Made by a program: the position numbers and the translations under genes | Shown: positions 1 to 7,678 of the stretch, in pieces | Numbering within the stretch: position 1 is the first letter of the stretch | Layout: every line of letters starts with the position of its first letter | The notes under the pieces: generated by a model | Told to the model about the DNA's origin: nothing | The model's input: only the letters and a program-made list of their open reading frames with translations | Databases searched by the model: none | Source: Clostridiales bacterium | Lineage (GTDB): Bacteria > Bacillota > Clostridia > Christensenellales > Pumilibacteraceae | Assembly (NCBI GenBank): GCA_022508445.1 | Contig: JAFLVG010000006.1 | Coordinates: 48,551 to 112,550 of the forward strand | Reading direction: 5' to 3' | DNA length: 64,000 bases

Positions 1-2
1 AT

Positions 3-1529
3 TTCCCGACAAGCAAGGCTTACGCCATTTATTATACTCTCGGCGAAAAGAACATCCGGGGATTGAACTATAAATCCCCGACTGTACGCGGCGGTGCGGA
101 CTCAAAGTATTCCATTGCAAACATAATAAGCGCCGCTACGGATAGGGCGTGGAATATCAGTGCAGGCTGGTGGAGCGATGTTATCACTAACGGCAAGACT
201 AAAAGCGGAACATATCCCACGCTTGCATTTCGCATAACGTACACACCCATATTCTCGGCGCGCGTTCTGCAACATAAACCGTTCATTGAGAAGGGTGCGC
301 TCAAACGCACACTGATGTACAATCAGACTGCTAACCTCGTGGAAACGCGGTATTACGGCGAGAACATGAAAGGCGCAATTGCTCGCATGGGTAATCCCGA
401 GCTCGTCAGAACGTACCGCATGCGCGATTTGTCGCTTATGCCCGATATCGGTGACGTGTGGGAACATGAAGGTTTCGAATACTACGTTGCGAGCGTGACG
501 GTGCAGGCATATCACGACTTTGCGGATATAATGGTCGGATACTCGCGCGATTTTAACAGATTGAGCGAGTACATCGGTATAAACTCCGAATGGCGCGCAT
601 ACGAGGTCAGCGAACGCAAGGCGTACAATCGCGATATGGTATACCGTGATTTCTGCGTCATCGGCGATTCCATAACGCCGGACAAGTTACACTTATTTTC
701 GCCGGGTAATTATTATCTGTTGAATACATTTTTGCAATCAAATATTGGCATCAGCGGTGAAAACATGCTCGCTCTAACTGTCGCAAGTGTCACTACATAC
801 GATGAGCAAGGGAACGATTACAATGTTACATTGCCTGTAACGTCGGCCGCCATGGGCAATACGCTTGTGTTTAATTTTAATATGGCAGACAACTATTCAG
901 CAGGCGCGAAAAGCGTGTACGACGGGAACGGAGACATAACGGGCTATTGGCAGACCGATGTCCCGTATAGTGATTATTACGGCAGAGCAGAAACACTCAA
1001 CTTTGAGTTAAGTGTATACGGCGAGGAGGTTAAGTACAACGATTCAGTCGGTTTTCTTTTGCCGCAAGGGTCGCATAGTAATTCGCCCGCCAAGATTTCA
1101 ACGGTGTTGGATCGCGTTAAGCTGAGTAAAAATGGTTCCGAAATATTGCGCATGAGCTACCAAGTGGCGTTTGTGAGTAATTGGAACGACCTTATTATCG
1201 GACCTGCGATGACGCGAAACAATCCGATGGTAAGCGGACGCAAAGAAGGACATGCCGCTAAATTGTTCATCTTGCCGAGTAAAGTCGGAAGGTTTGATAC
1301 CTGCATCAATATGGACAGCGCGACATCGGTCATAACTTTAACAGATGAGATAGTCACGAGTGGGCGTAACGATGTGCAATTTTATCCTACAAAGGCGCAG
1401 TCGGACGGCGTTGCATGGGCGATCGCGGACGGAGCAACGGGTGAAATCCTGTTGGCGCGCAATGTGTCTATAAAAGCAGGCGAAGAACTCAATTTGCCAT
1501 ATTTGAATATAACACACGAATTACCTTAA
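3..1529 (+). CDS. Phage tail/minor structural protein, 5' end outside window
   Basis: The frame is open from the first bases of the window, so this is the 3' part of a longer gene; an internal TTG at 63 is not a convincing start because the frame continues upstream and no ribosome site precedes it. The visible part is about 509 residues, rich in Asn, Tyr, Ser and beta-type sequence, with no membrane segment. I do not recognise a specific family. The call of phage structural protein rests on the next gene, a tail-fibre/baseplate protein 15 bases downstream. A tail or distal-tail role is inference. Confidence 0.6.
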   Translation, partial: FPTSKAYAIYYTLGEKNIRGLNYKSPTVRGGADSKYSIANIISAATDRAWNISAGWWSDVITNGKTKSGTYPTLAFRITYTPIFSARVLQHKPFIEKGALKRTLMYNQTANLVETRYYGENMKGAIARMGNPELVRTYRMRDLSLMPDIGDVWEHEGFEYYVASVTVQAYHDFADIMVGYSRDFNRLSEYIGINSEWRAYEVSERKAYNRDMVYRDFCVIGDSITPDKLHLFSPGNYYLLNTFLQSNIGISGENMLALTVASVTTYDEQGNDYNVTLPVTSAAMGNTLVFNFNMADNYSAGAKSVYDGNGDITGYWQTDVPYSDYYGRAETLNFELSVYGEEVKYNDSVGFLLPQGSHSNSPAKISTVLDRVKLSKNGSEILRMSYQVAFVSNWNDLIIGPAMTRNNPMVSGRKEGHAAKLFILPSKVGRFDTCINMDSATSVITLTDEIVTSGRNDVQFYPTKAQSDGVAWAIADGATGEILLARNVSIKAGEELNLPYLNITHELP

Positions 1530-1544
1530 AAGGAGTAAAAATAC

Positions 1545-3437
1545 ATGGTAATCTTTCTTAATTTGGACGGATCATGCAAGAACGTCACACCCCAAAAAGT
1601 CTATCAGGGCAGTAACAACGTTATCGACGTTACGGTAGTCGCACCGTTTCCGTCGACGACTGCTTTGCAGATAGGTTTTATTCTGCCCGACGGATTGTAT
1701 TGGCAATCGCCGCCCGACGGGGCGAGATATGCGCCGATGGAGTTTGTCGAACAAGATGCGGTGCATGACGTTAGCGTGTGGCATTTCGCTCTGCCGCTTT
1801 CGGTCACGCAACAGCAAGGGGAGTTGCAAATCGCCATAAACGCCGTGACGACGGTCGGTAACACCACAAGCTACCTGTGCAAGCAGATAATCGAAGAGAG
1901 TATTTTACCCAATCTGCCGAGCGCGCCCGAGCCGAGCGTATACGAGCTGTTGCAGCTCTACCTCGCACGGCTTGACGGCAGAACGGCAAACGTAGCTAAT
2001 CTTGTTAAAAGCATTCAAAAGGTCGCGCCCAATGCATTCACTTATACCGACAATAAAGGCATAACGAGTGCGCCTATCGTGATTGAGGGCGGTGATGCCG
2101 CGCCTATACCAGTAAACGCGGCAAGCACAATCGAAATCCCCGAAGACGCTTGGCAACCCGTATACAGCGAACAAACGGTTACGGGCTATAACGCGCTCAT
2201 TACAGCCGCTATGCATGGGCAAATGCGTGACGGTGCGGCTGCGCGCGATTTGTGGGTGAGCTTTTCCGAAACCGATAGCGAAGTTATTGCAGGTGTGTAT
2301 CAGGGTTATACGGTGAGCGAAACCGGCTACATAACCATAAGCGTCAAGCAGCCCGTAGCAATGACGGTACGCGTGTGGAATGGTAAGGGGCTTGTCGATG
2401 AAGTTGCGCGAGATATGGTTGAGCAGGAGACTGCTCGTGCGGAGGGCACGGAGAAAAAACTGCAAGAGCAAATTTACGAATTGCAAAATTCGGGAGTCGA
2501 TCTTCTCGCGCGAAAAGAAATCGCCGAAGAAACAGAACGTGCCGAGCAAGCAGAGCAGACTTTACAGAACAACATCGAAGCCGAAACGTCGCGCGCAGAA
2601 AACGCAGAGAGCGATTTACGCACCCAAATAGCCACGGAAGCGAGTAGGGCAACCGAAGCTGAACAAGTTTTAAACTCGGATATTCAAGGTTTACGCGAAG
2701 ATATCAACAAAGAAAGTCATTTTCGTGGCATGTTCAATAGCGTAGAAGAATTGAAAACAGCCTACCCGACAGCCACACCCAATGACTATGCGTGGATTGC
2801 AGGCGGCAACATTTGGATATGGGAAAACGAAAAGTGGACAGATTCGAATAAGCCCGTGCCGAGTACGGCAGTCCCTGCAAGTGATTCCACGCCGCTTATG
2901 GACGGTGACGCTTCGCCCGGAACATTGAGCACTTACGCTCGCGGCGACCACCGTCACCCGAGCGATACGTCCAAAGTAAGCAAAAGCGGCGATACAATGA
3001 CGGGCTCGCTCACGGCGCAAGGCTTGTACGACGGAACAAATAACCGCGTTTTTTCGCCGATAAACAAACCCACTCCTGAGGACATAGGGTTAGGTAATGT
3101 AGCAAACGAGCGACAGTATTCTGAGGACAATCCTCAACCTACGGCCGGCGTTACAATGGTTACACGTAGCTCAAATTCGCTTCGTACCGGCGCCGGGTGG
3201 GACACTGTAAATCAAATAGGATTTACGCCGTCATTAATACTAATCAACTTGCGATTTGCGGCAGGCTCCAATGTTGATACATCGTATATTTTTCCAGATG
3301 AGACGTGGAATAACGGACAAACAAAAAACATATACGTTGGTGATGTCGCAGTAGCGGTCACACGGAGCGGCTATATATTTATAAATACAAATAGCATAGG
3401 AGGTTCTTATGCGATAACGGTATCAGCAATCAAATAA
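1545..3437 (+). CDS. Phage tail fibre / BppU-like receptor-binding protein
   Basis: 630 residues. Residues about 1-130 resemble the N-terminal domain of Siphoviridae upper baseplate proteins (BppU family). Residues about 280-385 are a charged coiled coil with repeated 'EETERAEQAEQ'-like heptads, typical of a trimeric fibre shaft. Then comes a small module starting 'FRGMFNSVEELKTAYP', a 'GDHRHPSDTSKVSKSGDTMT' stretch seen in many phage fibre tips, and a beta-rich C-terminal end. A strong ribosome site (AAAAGGAG) lies 8 bases before the ATG. The product should sit at the tail tip and bind the host surface; the host receptor cannot be told from sequence. Confidence 0.8.
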   Translation: MVIFLNLDGSCKNVTPQKVYQGSNNVIDVTVVAPFPSTTALQIGFILPDGLYWQSPPDGARYAPMEFVEQDAVHDVSVWHFALPLSVTQQQGELQIAINAVTTVGNTTSYLCKQIIEESILPNLPSAPEPSVYELLQLYLARLDGRTANVANLVKSIQKVAPNAFTYTDNKGITSAPIVIEGGDAAPIPVNAASTIEIPEDAWQPVYSEQTVTGYNALITAAMHGQMRDGAAARDLWVSFSETDSEVIAGVYQGYTVSETGYITISVKQPVAMTVRVWNGKGLVDEVARDMVEQETARAEGTEKKLQEQIYELQNSGVDLLARKEIAEETERAEQAEQTLQNNIEAETSRAENAESDLRTQIATEASRATEAEQVLNSDIQGLREDINKESHFRGMFNSVEELKTAYPTATPNDYAWIAGGNIWIWENEKWTDSNKPVPSTAVPASDSTPLMDGDASPGTLSTYARGDHRHPSDTSKVSKSGDTMTGSLTAQGLYDGTNNRVFSPINKPTPEDIGLGNVANERQYSEDNPQPTAGVTMVTRSSNSLRTGAGWDTVNQIGFTPSLILINLRFAAGSNVDTSYIFPDETWNNGQTKNIYVGDVAVAVTRSGYIFINTNSIGGSYAITVSAIK

Positions 3438-3493
3438 CCCATGTAATTTAACTAAATGTTGCAGGTACAAAAAACATAATATCGGAGGAAATT

Positions 3494-3550
3494 ATGAAAA
3501 TTAACAATATAAACAAAATTAAAAGGAGGGTTGAAAATGCGAGCAATTAA
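3494..3550 (+). CDS. Possible 18-residue leader ORF, translationally coupled to the next gene
   Basis: An ATG at 3494 follows a good ribosome site (ATCGGAGGAA) and opens an 18-codon frame that ends at 3550, just inside the next gene (start 3537). The product is Lys/Asn/Ile-rich. The ribosome site of the next gene lies inside this frame, so ribosomes on the leader would pass over it. Whether the peptide matters is unknown. Confidence 0.3.
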   Translation: MKINNINKIKRRVENASN

Positions 3551-3797
3551 CGAAGATATAAAAATTCTCGGCAAATTGACCGTCGATAAACTTGACGGTC
3601 TTTTTGTCGCCGAATTGTTCCAAAAAATCGATAAACTTCAAACACAGCTTGATGAAGCCAATCTGCTAATAATCAAGCAACAAGAAAGCATCGATTTGCT
3701 TACTGTTTGTTACAACAAGGCAATCGAAGTCATCAACAATCTTTCGGTGCGTGTGACAGCGCTCGAAAGCAACTACGATCCCACGATCATCGAATAA
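3537..3797 (+). CDS. Small phage coiled-coil protein
   Basis: 86 residues from the ATG at 3537, preceded by a very strong ribosome site (AAAAGGAGGG, 3521-3530); a TTG at 3531 is too close to that site. Residues about 25-75 form a likely coiled coil with Leu/Ile heptads. It sits between the tail fibre and membrane-protein genes in the same direction. No family recognised. Small proteins at this place in tail modules are often fibre accessory or pre-holin genes, but nothing here proves that. Confidence 0.55.
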   Translation: MRAINEDIKILGKLTVDKLDGLFVAELFQKIDKLQTQLDEANLLIIKQQESIDLLTVCYNKAIEVINNLSVRVTALESNYDPTIIE

Positions 3798-3816
3798 ATA
3801 ACAAGGAGATAGAATC

Positions 3817-4317
3817 ATGAACGAAATTTGGCAAACCGTACAACCGTACATACTCACTATCGTCGGCGCGCTCGGCGGTGGCTTTATAATCTACGTAATA
3901 GCGCGGATACTGCTCGGACAGCTTATAAACAAGGCATCGTCCGTATACGACGTCGACGCAATCGCCAAAAAGGTCGCGGACAAGCTCGGCGGTAAGACAA
4001 TCAATGTCGACATCACCTCGATCGTCGAGAAACGGCTTAAAGAAATAAGCGACGTGCTGTCAGAAAAGGTGAAGGTTGTCGCCGACGAAACAAACTCGTA
4101 CAAGCACTTGCTTGCGCTTATCGGCGAAGCGCTCACGCATCTTAAAATGTTGACCGATGACGAGCGTACGGAGCTTGTAAAGGCGATTCAAGAACTTGAC
4201 GGCGAGTATAAACCGCCCGAAAAAGAGGTTATAGCAACGGTCAAGCTCAATCCCATAACTCTTTCGGAAACGGCGGACGCAGAGCCTTCGCCAAAAAACA
4301 CGGTCAATTTCGGGTGA
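3817..4317 (+). CDS. Single-pass membrane protein of the prophage
   Basis: 166 residues. One membrane segment lies at residues about 12-34, followed by a long helical, charged region (residues 45-140) likely to form a coiled coil, and a Pro/Glu-rich tail. Ribosome site ACAAGGAGATAG before the ATG. It lies downstream of the tail fibre and upstream of two more membrane proteins, where a lysis cassette (holin, endolysin) is normal. Size and one-span topology would fit a holin-like or spanin-like role, but no family is recognised and no endolysin is present in this window. Confidence 0.55.
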   Translation: MNEIWQTVQPYILTIVGALGGGFIIYVIARILLGQLINKASSVYDVDAIAKKVADKLGGKTINVDITSIVEKRLKEISDVLSEKVKVVADETNSYKHLLALIGEALTHLKMLTDDERTELVKAIQELDGEYKPPEKEVIATVKLNPITLSETADAEPSPKNTVNFG

Positions 4318-4321
4318 TGCC

Positions 4322-4822
4322 ATGAAAATAACGAAGAAGCTCATTACATACACGGTGGCGCAGGCGCTTTTTTGTGCGGTTGCGCCGCTTGTGTTTATCT
4401 TTGTGCAGTACGGCGATACGCGCGGCGGACTGATGTACAAGCTGCCGCTCGCCATGCTGTTGTTCGCTCTGACTGTTGTAATAATCGCCAAAAACACGTT
4501 GCTCAAACCGAGAATAGCCAAGCTCGTGGCGAATATAGCGCAGCATGAGGGCGATTTGAAGGTCAAAAGCGACGCGAGCGAAGTCGAAAACATCGAAGCC
4601 GTCTTGAAGCACGAACGCACAATTGAGGTCGTGCTTAACGCCATAGTGCCGATATTACTGCTTGCGGCACTTTTAATAGCGTGTAAGGCTCTCGAAAGCG
4701 CTATGCTCGAATTGTCCGGCGCCATAGGCTTTACGCTTGTATCGTATGTGTTTGGCACGGTGTTCGGTGTGTTGGCGGCGAGAGAAGTACACAGTAAGCA
4801 CGGAGGGGAACAGGCAACATGA
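4322..4822 (+). CDS. Multi-pass membrane protein of the prophage, unknown
   Basis: 166 residues with about four membrane segments (roughly residues 8-28, 40-58, 100-120, 133-152), a charged loop between spans 2 and 3, and a basic C-terminal end. It starts 4 bases after the previous stop and overlaps the next gene by 4 bases (ATGA), so the three genes are translated as one unit. No family recognised. A holin-related function is possible from position alone; four spans and the central cytosolic loop are unusual for holins. Confidence 0.5.
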   Translation: MKITKKLITYTVAQALFCAVAPLVFIFVQYGDTRGGLMYKLPLAMLLFALTVVIIAKNTLLKPRIAKLVANIAQHEGDLKVKSDASEVENIEAVLKHERTIEVVLNAIVPILLLAALLIACKALESAMLELSGAIGFTLVSYVFGTVFGVLAAREVHSKHGGEQAT

Positions 4823-5673
4823 AAGACAGCATAAGACGCTTGATACCGCTTGCAATCAGCGCTGTTACAATCGTCGTGACGCTCATAATTCAGTTTGCTG
4901 TATTCAGCGTCAATGAGCGCTTCGACTGGTCGGAGTTCCTGCCGCAGCTCGCCATCAATATATTTCTGTTGGTATCAATGGCAGTGATTTGGATCAATGC
5001 AGGAACGGACAGGGCAAAGCGCGAAGAGAACTCGGCATATAAGACGAACGCCGAGCTATATGCCGTTCAGATAAAGAAAGTCACGGACGGCAATCGTCTC
5101 GGCGATCTCCGGGCGTTCTGTCGTGTGAAATCGGATGAAATGCTCGATTCCAAGATTACTATAACGCTTGCCAATGCGGGCATTGACCGCAAACTTTATA
5201 ACGACACGCTCAAAACGCTGACGGACGAGCAGCTAAAAGCAGACGGTTATAACAAACGGCAGCGAAGAGCCATAAGTCGCGTAAAGAGCGGTCGAGTCCG
5301 AGTCGCGCCCATCCGCGCAATCAATCTGTTGAGCGACAGCAAGACGGTCGACGACTACGGCGTCAATTACGACGAACAGGCGGACAAAGCGCGGCGAATA
5401 TCGTTTCGGGCCGTTCGGTCGGTTTTTACGGCGTTGGTGCTTGCCGTTCTGTCAATCGAGCCGGCGCAGGATTTGACGAATATAGCCGCGTGGGTGATGT
5501 TTTTCATGCGGCTTTTCACGATCGTATGGACGGCGTACAGCTCCGATCACGAAGGCTACGCACGGATAGCAGAAACAAAGAATAAAGTTTTTTTGCGGCG
5601 CATCGCATTCTTGCACGAGTTTGACGAGTGGGCGAAAGTGCCGAGATTAAATAACGGGAAGTCGGGCGGTTGA
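4819..5673 (+). CDS. Membrane protein of the prophage, unknown
   Basis: 284 residues. Two membrane segments near the N-terminus (about 9-29 and 41-60), a central soluble region of about 140 residues rich in Arg/Lys/Asp, and two further hydrophobic segments at about 205-245. It overlaps the upstream gene by 4 bases. The central region contains 'GYNKRQRRAISRVKSGRVRV', a strongly basic patch that could touch nucleic acid or lipid head groups. No family is recognised. Base composition matches the tail genes rather than the AT-rich cassette that follows. Confidence 0.5.
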   Translation: MKDSIRRLIPLAISAVTIVVTLIIQFAVFSVNERFDWSEFLPQLAINIFLLVSMAVIWINAGTDRAKREENSAYKTNAELYAVQIKKVTDGNRLGDLRAFCRVKSDEMLDSKITITLANAGIDRKLYNDTLKTLTDEQLKADGYNKRQRRAISRVKSGRVRVAPIRAINLLSDSKTVDDYGVNYDEQADKARRISFRAVRSVFTALVLAVLSIEPAQDLTNIAAWVMFFMRLFTIVWTAYSSDHEGYARIAETKNKVFLRRIAFLHEFDEWAKVPRLNNGKSGG

Positions 5674-5733
5674 TATGCCGTCCGATTTTTATCGTTTTGG
5701 GGAGATTTTTTTAATTAATAGGCGTTGATTTGA

Positions 5734-5762
5734 TTGACATATTATTATAGAGTAGTTATAAT
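5734..5762 (+). promoter_or_regulatory. Consensus sigma-A promoter of the AT-rich cassette
   Basis: TTGACA at 5734-5739, a 17-base spacer and TATAAT at 5757-5762. Both hexamers match the consensus perfectly. The start of transcription would fall near 5769, about 44 bases before the ATG at 5813. Confidence 0.8.
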
Positions 5763-5812
5763 AGATAAGCTGATGTTTAATTGGCGTTAAATCACGCACC
5801 ATAAAGGTTTAC

Positions 5813-6247
5813 ATGGAATACTATACGAATGATGAATTAAATATGAAAGGAGTAAGGCAGACCTTTTTTTTGTCTTTAGCAGTTCTATTGGTTGTTGCGT
5901 TTCTTGATATAGCACCTGTGCTAGATAAACAAATTTATTTCGGCCACCAATTGGCGTTTCAAATTATAAATTTATTGGTAGCTGATTTCAATATATCCAT
6001 AATAACTTTTGTAGTTACAATGGTTATTTCAAACTCGTTGTTTCGCAGAGATAATTGGAGTGTATGGTTAGTTGGGGCTTTTACTGTACTTTCATTTGCT
6101 TCTGTGGTAATCTTAAAATTAAGAAACAATGATCTTTGGCTCATTGTGGCATTGATATGTTCCATTCTTACAATGGTCAGTCTTCTGTTGTTCTTTGCTC
6201 GAATAATTCGTTACATAAAATCAAACGGCAGGAGGTTGCCTTTTTAG
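5813..6247 (+). CDS. Four-span membrane protein, cassette gene 1
   Basis: 144 residues with four hydrophobic segments (about 15-34, 55-76, 86-104, 108-132) and short loops, ending in a basic tail. The start at 5813 has AAAGG 5 bases upstream; an alternative ATG at 5843 lacks a better site. Codon use is much more AT-rich than in the tail genes before it or valS after it. It is the first gene of a three-gene unit with its own promoter (5734) and terminator (7203). No family recognised; a small membrane effector or superinfection-exclusion protein would fit the context (inference). Confidence 0.6.
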   Translation: MEYYTNDELNMKGVRQTFFLSLAVLLVVAFLDIAPVLDKQIYFGHQLAFQIINLLVADFNISIITFVVTMVISNSLFRRDNWSVWLVGAFTVLSFASVVILKLRNNDLWLIVALICSILTMVSLLLFFARIIRYIKSNGRRLPF

Positions 6248-6261
6248 TTAAGGCGGATTAT

Positions 6262-6498
6262 ATGGAAGTTGTTATATACAGTTTGTTCATTATTTTGGCA
6301 TTGCTTATGCTTTCCTTTGTCGTATTTGTTTTATATAGACATAAAATAAACTCAATACAGATTAAAAATGTACCGAGAGATGATGATGATTTTGGTACGA
6401 TTCTATCTAATAATAGTGAGCTTTTGTCATCTTGTTATGCTAAAAATAACAATACTGAATATGAGGGTAGAGATCGAATTCAGGAAGGAAAAGAATAA
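6262..6498 (+). CDS. Short single-pass membrane protein, cassette gene 2
   Basis: 78 residues starting at ATG 6262, preceded by AAGGCGG; the frame is open further upstream, but that part overlaps gene 1 and has no ribosome site. One membrane segment at residues about 4-26 is followed by a basic turn (YRHK) and an acidic, Asn/Ser-rich tail with 'RDDDD'. The likely layout is N-terminus out and a short acidic tail inside. It ends directly at the start codon of gene 3 (TAA then ATG). No family recognised. Confidence 0.5.
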   Translation: MEVVIYSLFIILALLMLSFVVFVLYRHKINSIQIKNVPRDDDDFGTILSNNSELLSSCYAKNNNTEYEGRDRIQEGKE

Positions 6499-7179
6499 AT
6501 GGATTATAATGCTTTTAGTAATGTGCTGGCTGATATTGTTTTAAAAAGAAACATTGAAATCGAATATAAGGCTTTACAGCAATTTGATAGAAAAGATAAG
6601 TATAAAATAAGATGTGATTTGTTAGATAATGATGTAGCATTCACATCTTATAAGAAAGATTTATATGATTGCTACAGCGCAAGGCGAAAAGAACTTAAAA
6701 AGAGTCTCAAAATGAGCGAAAGAGACAAGATAGATAGTCATAAAATAGCCGCTGTCGTTTTGTATTCCATTTTAGATTTAAAGCCTATAAAGTTTTCACT
6801 GCATGCTGTAAAACAAGTAGATGATGTCGACGATAGTGTTAAATTAGTAAATTATAGAATTGCTTTTGATACTGCTTGTGGCATAGTTTATATAGATATG
6901 TTAGATGCACTTAACAAGGTTAAGAGCAATGATGTTGAAATATTTGAAAACAAAGAGCGAGCAATGAAACAACTCGTGAAACATGGGCAGCTGTTTTTGC
7001 CCGTAGCTAGAAAAGAGGTAGGTCCGTATAGGGATAATTATTCTAAAATATTGTATATCAATGATAGAATTAAAAAAGAACCTTCAGACTATTTAGAAAT
7101 AGCAGATACGATGTTTTTGTTAGAGTGTTTTAATTGGGATTGTTTGGGTTTTCATATAAGTGACGATTATTTTGAATGA
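6499..7179 (+). CDS. Soluble protein of unknown function, cassette gene 3
   Basis: 226 residues, no signal peptide or membrane segment, mostly helical and rich in Lys, Asp, Ile and Tyr. The ATG directly follows the stop of gene 2 and has AGGAAGGA upstream. I see no nucleotide-binding, nuclease or DNA-binding motif. AT-rich codon use (many AAA, ATA, TTA, AGA codons) matches genes 1 and 2. Two small membrane proteins with one cytosolic partner, at a prophage edge and under their own promoter, look like a moron or phage-exclusion unit; this is inference from layout only. Confidence 0.6.
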   Translation: MDYNAFSNVLADIVLKRNIEIEYKALQQFDRKDKYKIRCDLLDNDVAFTSYKKDLYDCYSARRKELKKSLKMSERDKIDSHKIAAVVLYSILDLKPIKFSLHAVKQVDDVDDSVKLVNYRIAFDTACGIVYIDMLDALNKVKSNDVEIFENKERAMKQLVKHGQLFLPVARKEVGPYRDNYSKILYINDRIKKEPSDYLEIADTMFLLECFNWDCLGFHISDDYFE

Positions 7180-7202
7180 CTTAATATATTCAGAATAAAT
7201 TT

Positions 7203-7225
7203 AGCCACCAATGAGGTGGCTTTTT
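7203..7225 (+). terminator. Intrinsic terminator of the cassette
   Basis: AGCCACC / GGTGGCT stem with a 5-base loop and a T5 tract. Its T tract also supplies the stop codon (minus strand) of the truncated lipoprotein gene, so it lies right at the phage-chromosome junction. Confidence 0.85.
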
Positions 7226-7505
7226 AAATCGTGGCTTCGGGGCCCATTAGTCCTATATCGGCGGAGCCCGAAATAACCGATGTCATTACTTTGTCGGCGC
7301 CGCCGCCGTTTGACAGTTTGATTTTGATATTCTCGTCGTCGAAATAGCCGTTATTTATGGCTATGTACAGCGGCGCGTAGAAGATCGAGTGTGTGACTTC
7401 GCACAGCCTGACCGTGGTTTTGCCGTCGTCGTTGCACGCAGACAGCGACAGCGGACACAGTGCAAGCACGAGTGCGGTGAGTAGAGCGGTGAGTTTACCT
7501 TTCAT
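7224..7505 (-). pseudogene. Truncated ABC transporter substrate-binding lipoprotein (NMT1/SsuA-like)
   Basis: 93 residues from the ATG at 7505, which follows a strong ribosome site (CCAAGGAGGAACAT read on the minus strand). It has a lipoprotein signal with lipobox 'LSAC', then the typical start of an NMT1/THI5/SsuA-type binding protein: 'HSIFYAPLYIAINNGYFD', 'GGGADKVMTSVISGSADIGL', 'MGPEA'. Family members run to about 320-350 residues; this one stops after 'MGPEATI' because the frame runs into the terminator of the phage cassette. The gene therefore looks cut by prophage insertion or by a deletion at the phage edge. No transporter partners are in the window. Confidence 0.75.
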
Positions 7506-7625
7506 ATGTTCCTCCTTGGACAGCCGAACGTTTTTCGGCATCAAATATATTCCATTGTATGCAAGGCGGCACGGCGTAGTGAGTGCAACTTACGGTGCAA
7601 AAATTTTCTTATGCGGCGTAAATAA

Positions 7626-7654
7626 TTGCTATTTTGCTTTTATTGTGTTAAAAT
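7626..7654 (+). promoter_or_regulatory. Probable valS promoter
   Basis: TTGCTA, a 17-base spacer, TAAAAT; transcription would start near 7661, leaving a leader of about 18 bases with the AGAGGAG ribosome site. The leader is too short for a T-box. Confidence 0.6.
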
Positions 7655-7678
7655 GCCATACATAGAGGAGTATACGCA

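Noticed and set aside
3817..5673. Assigning holin and endolysin to the prophage membrane genes
   Set aside because: No amidase, lysozyme or CHAP-type domain is present and the membrane proteins match no holin family I can recognise; lysis genes may lie outside the window.
7506..7678. T-box riboswitch before valS
   Set aside because: The leader from the likely promoter is only about 18 bases and no antiterminator-like hairpin pair is seen.
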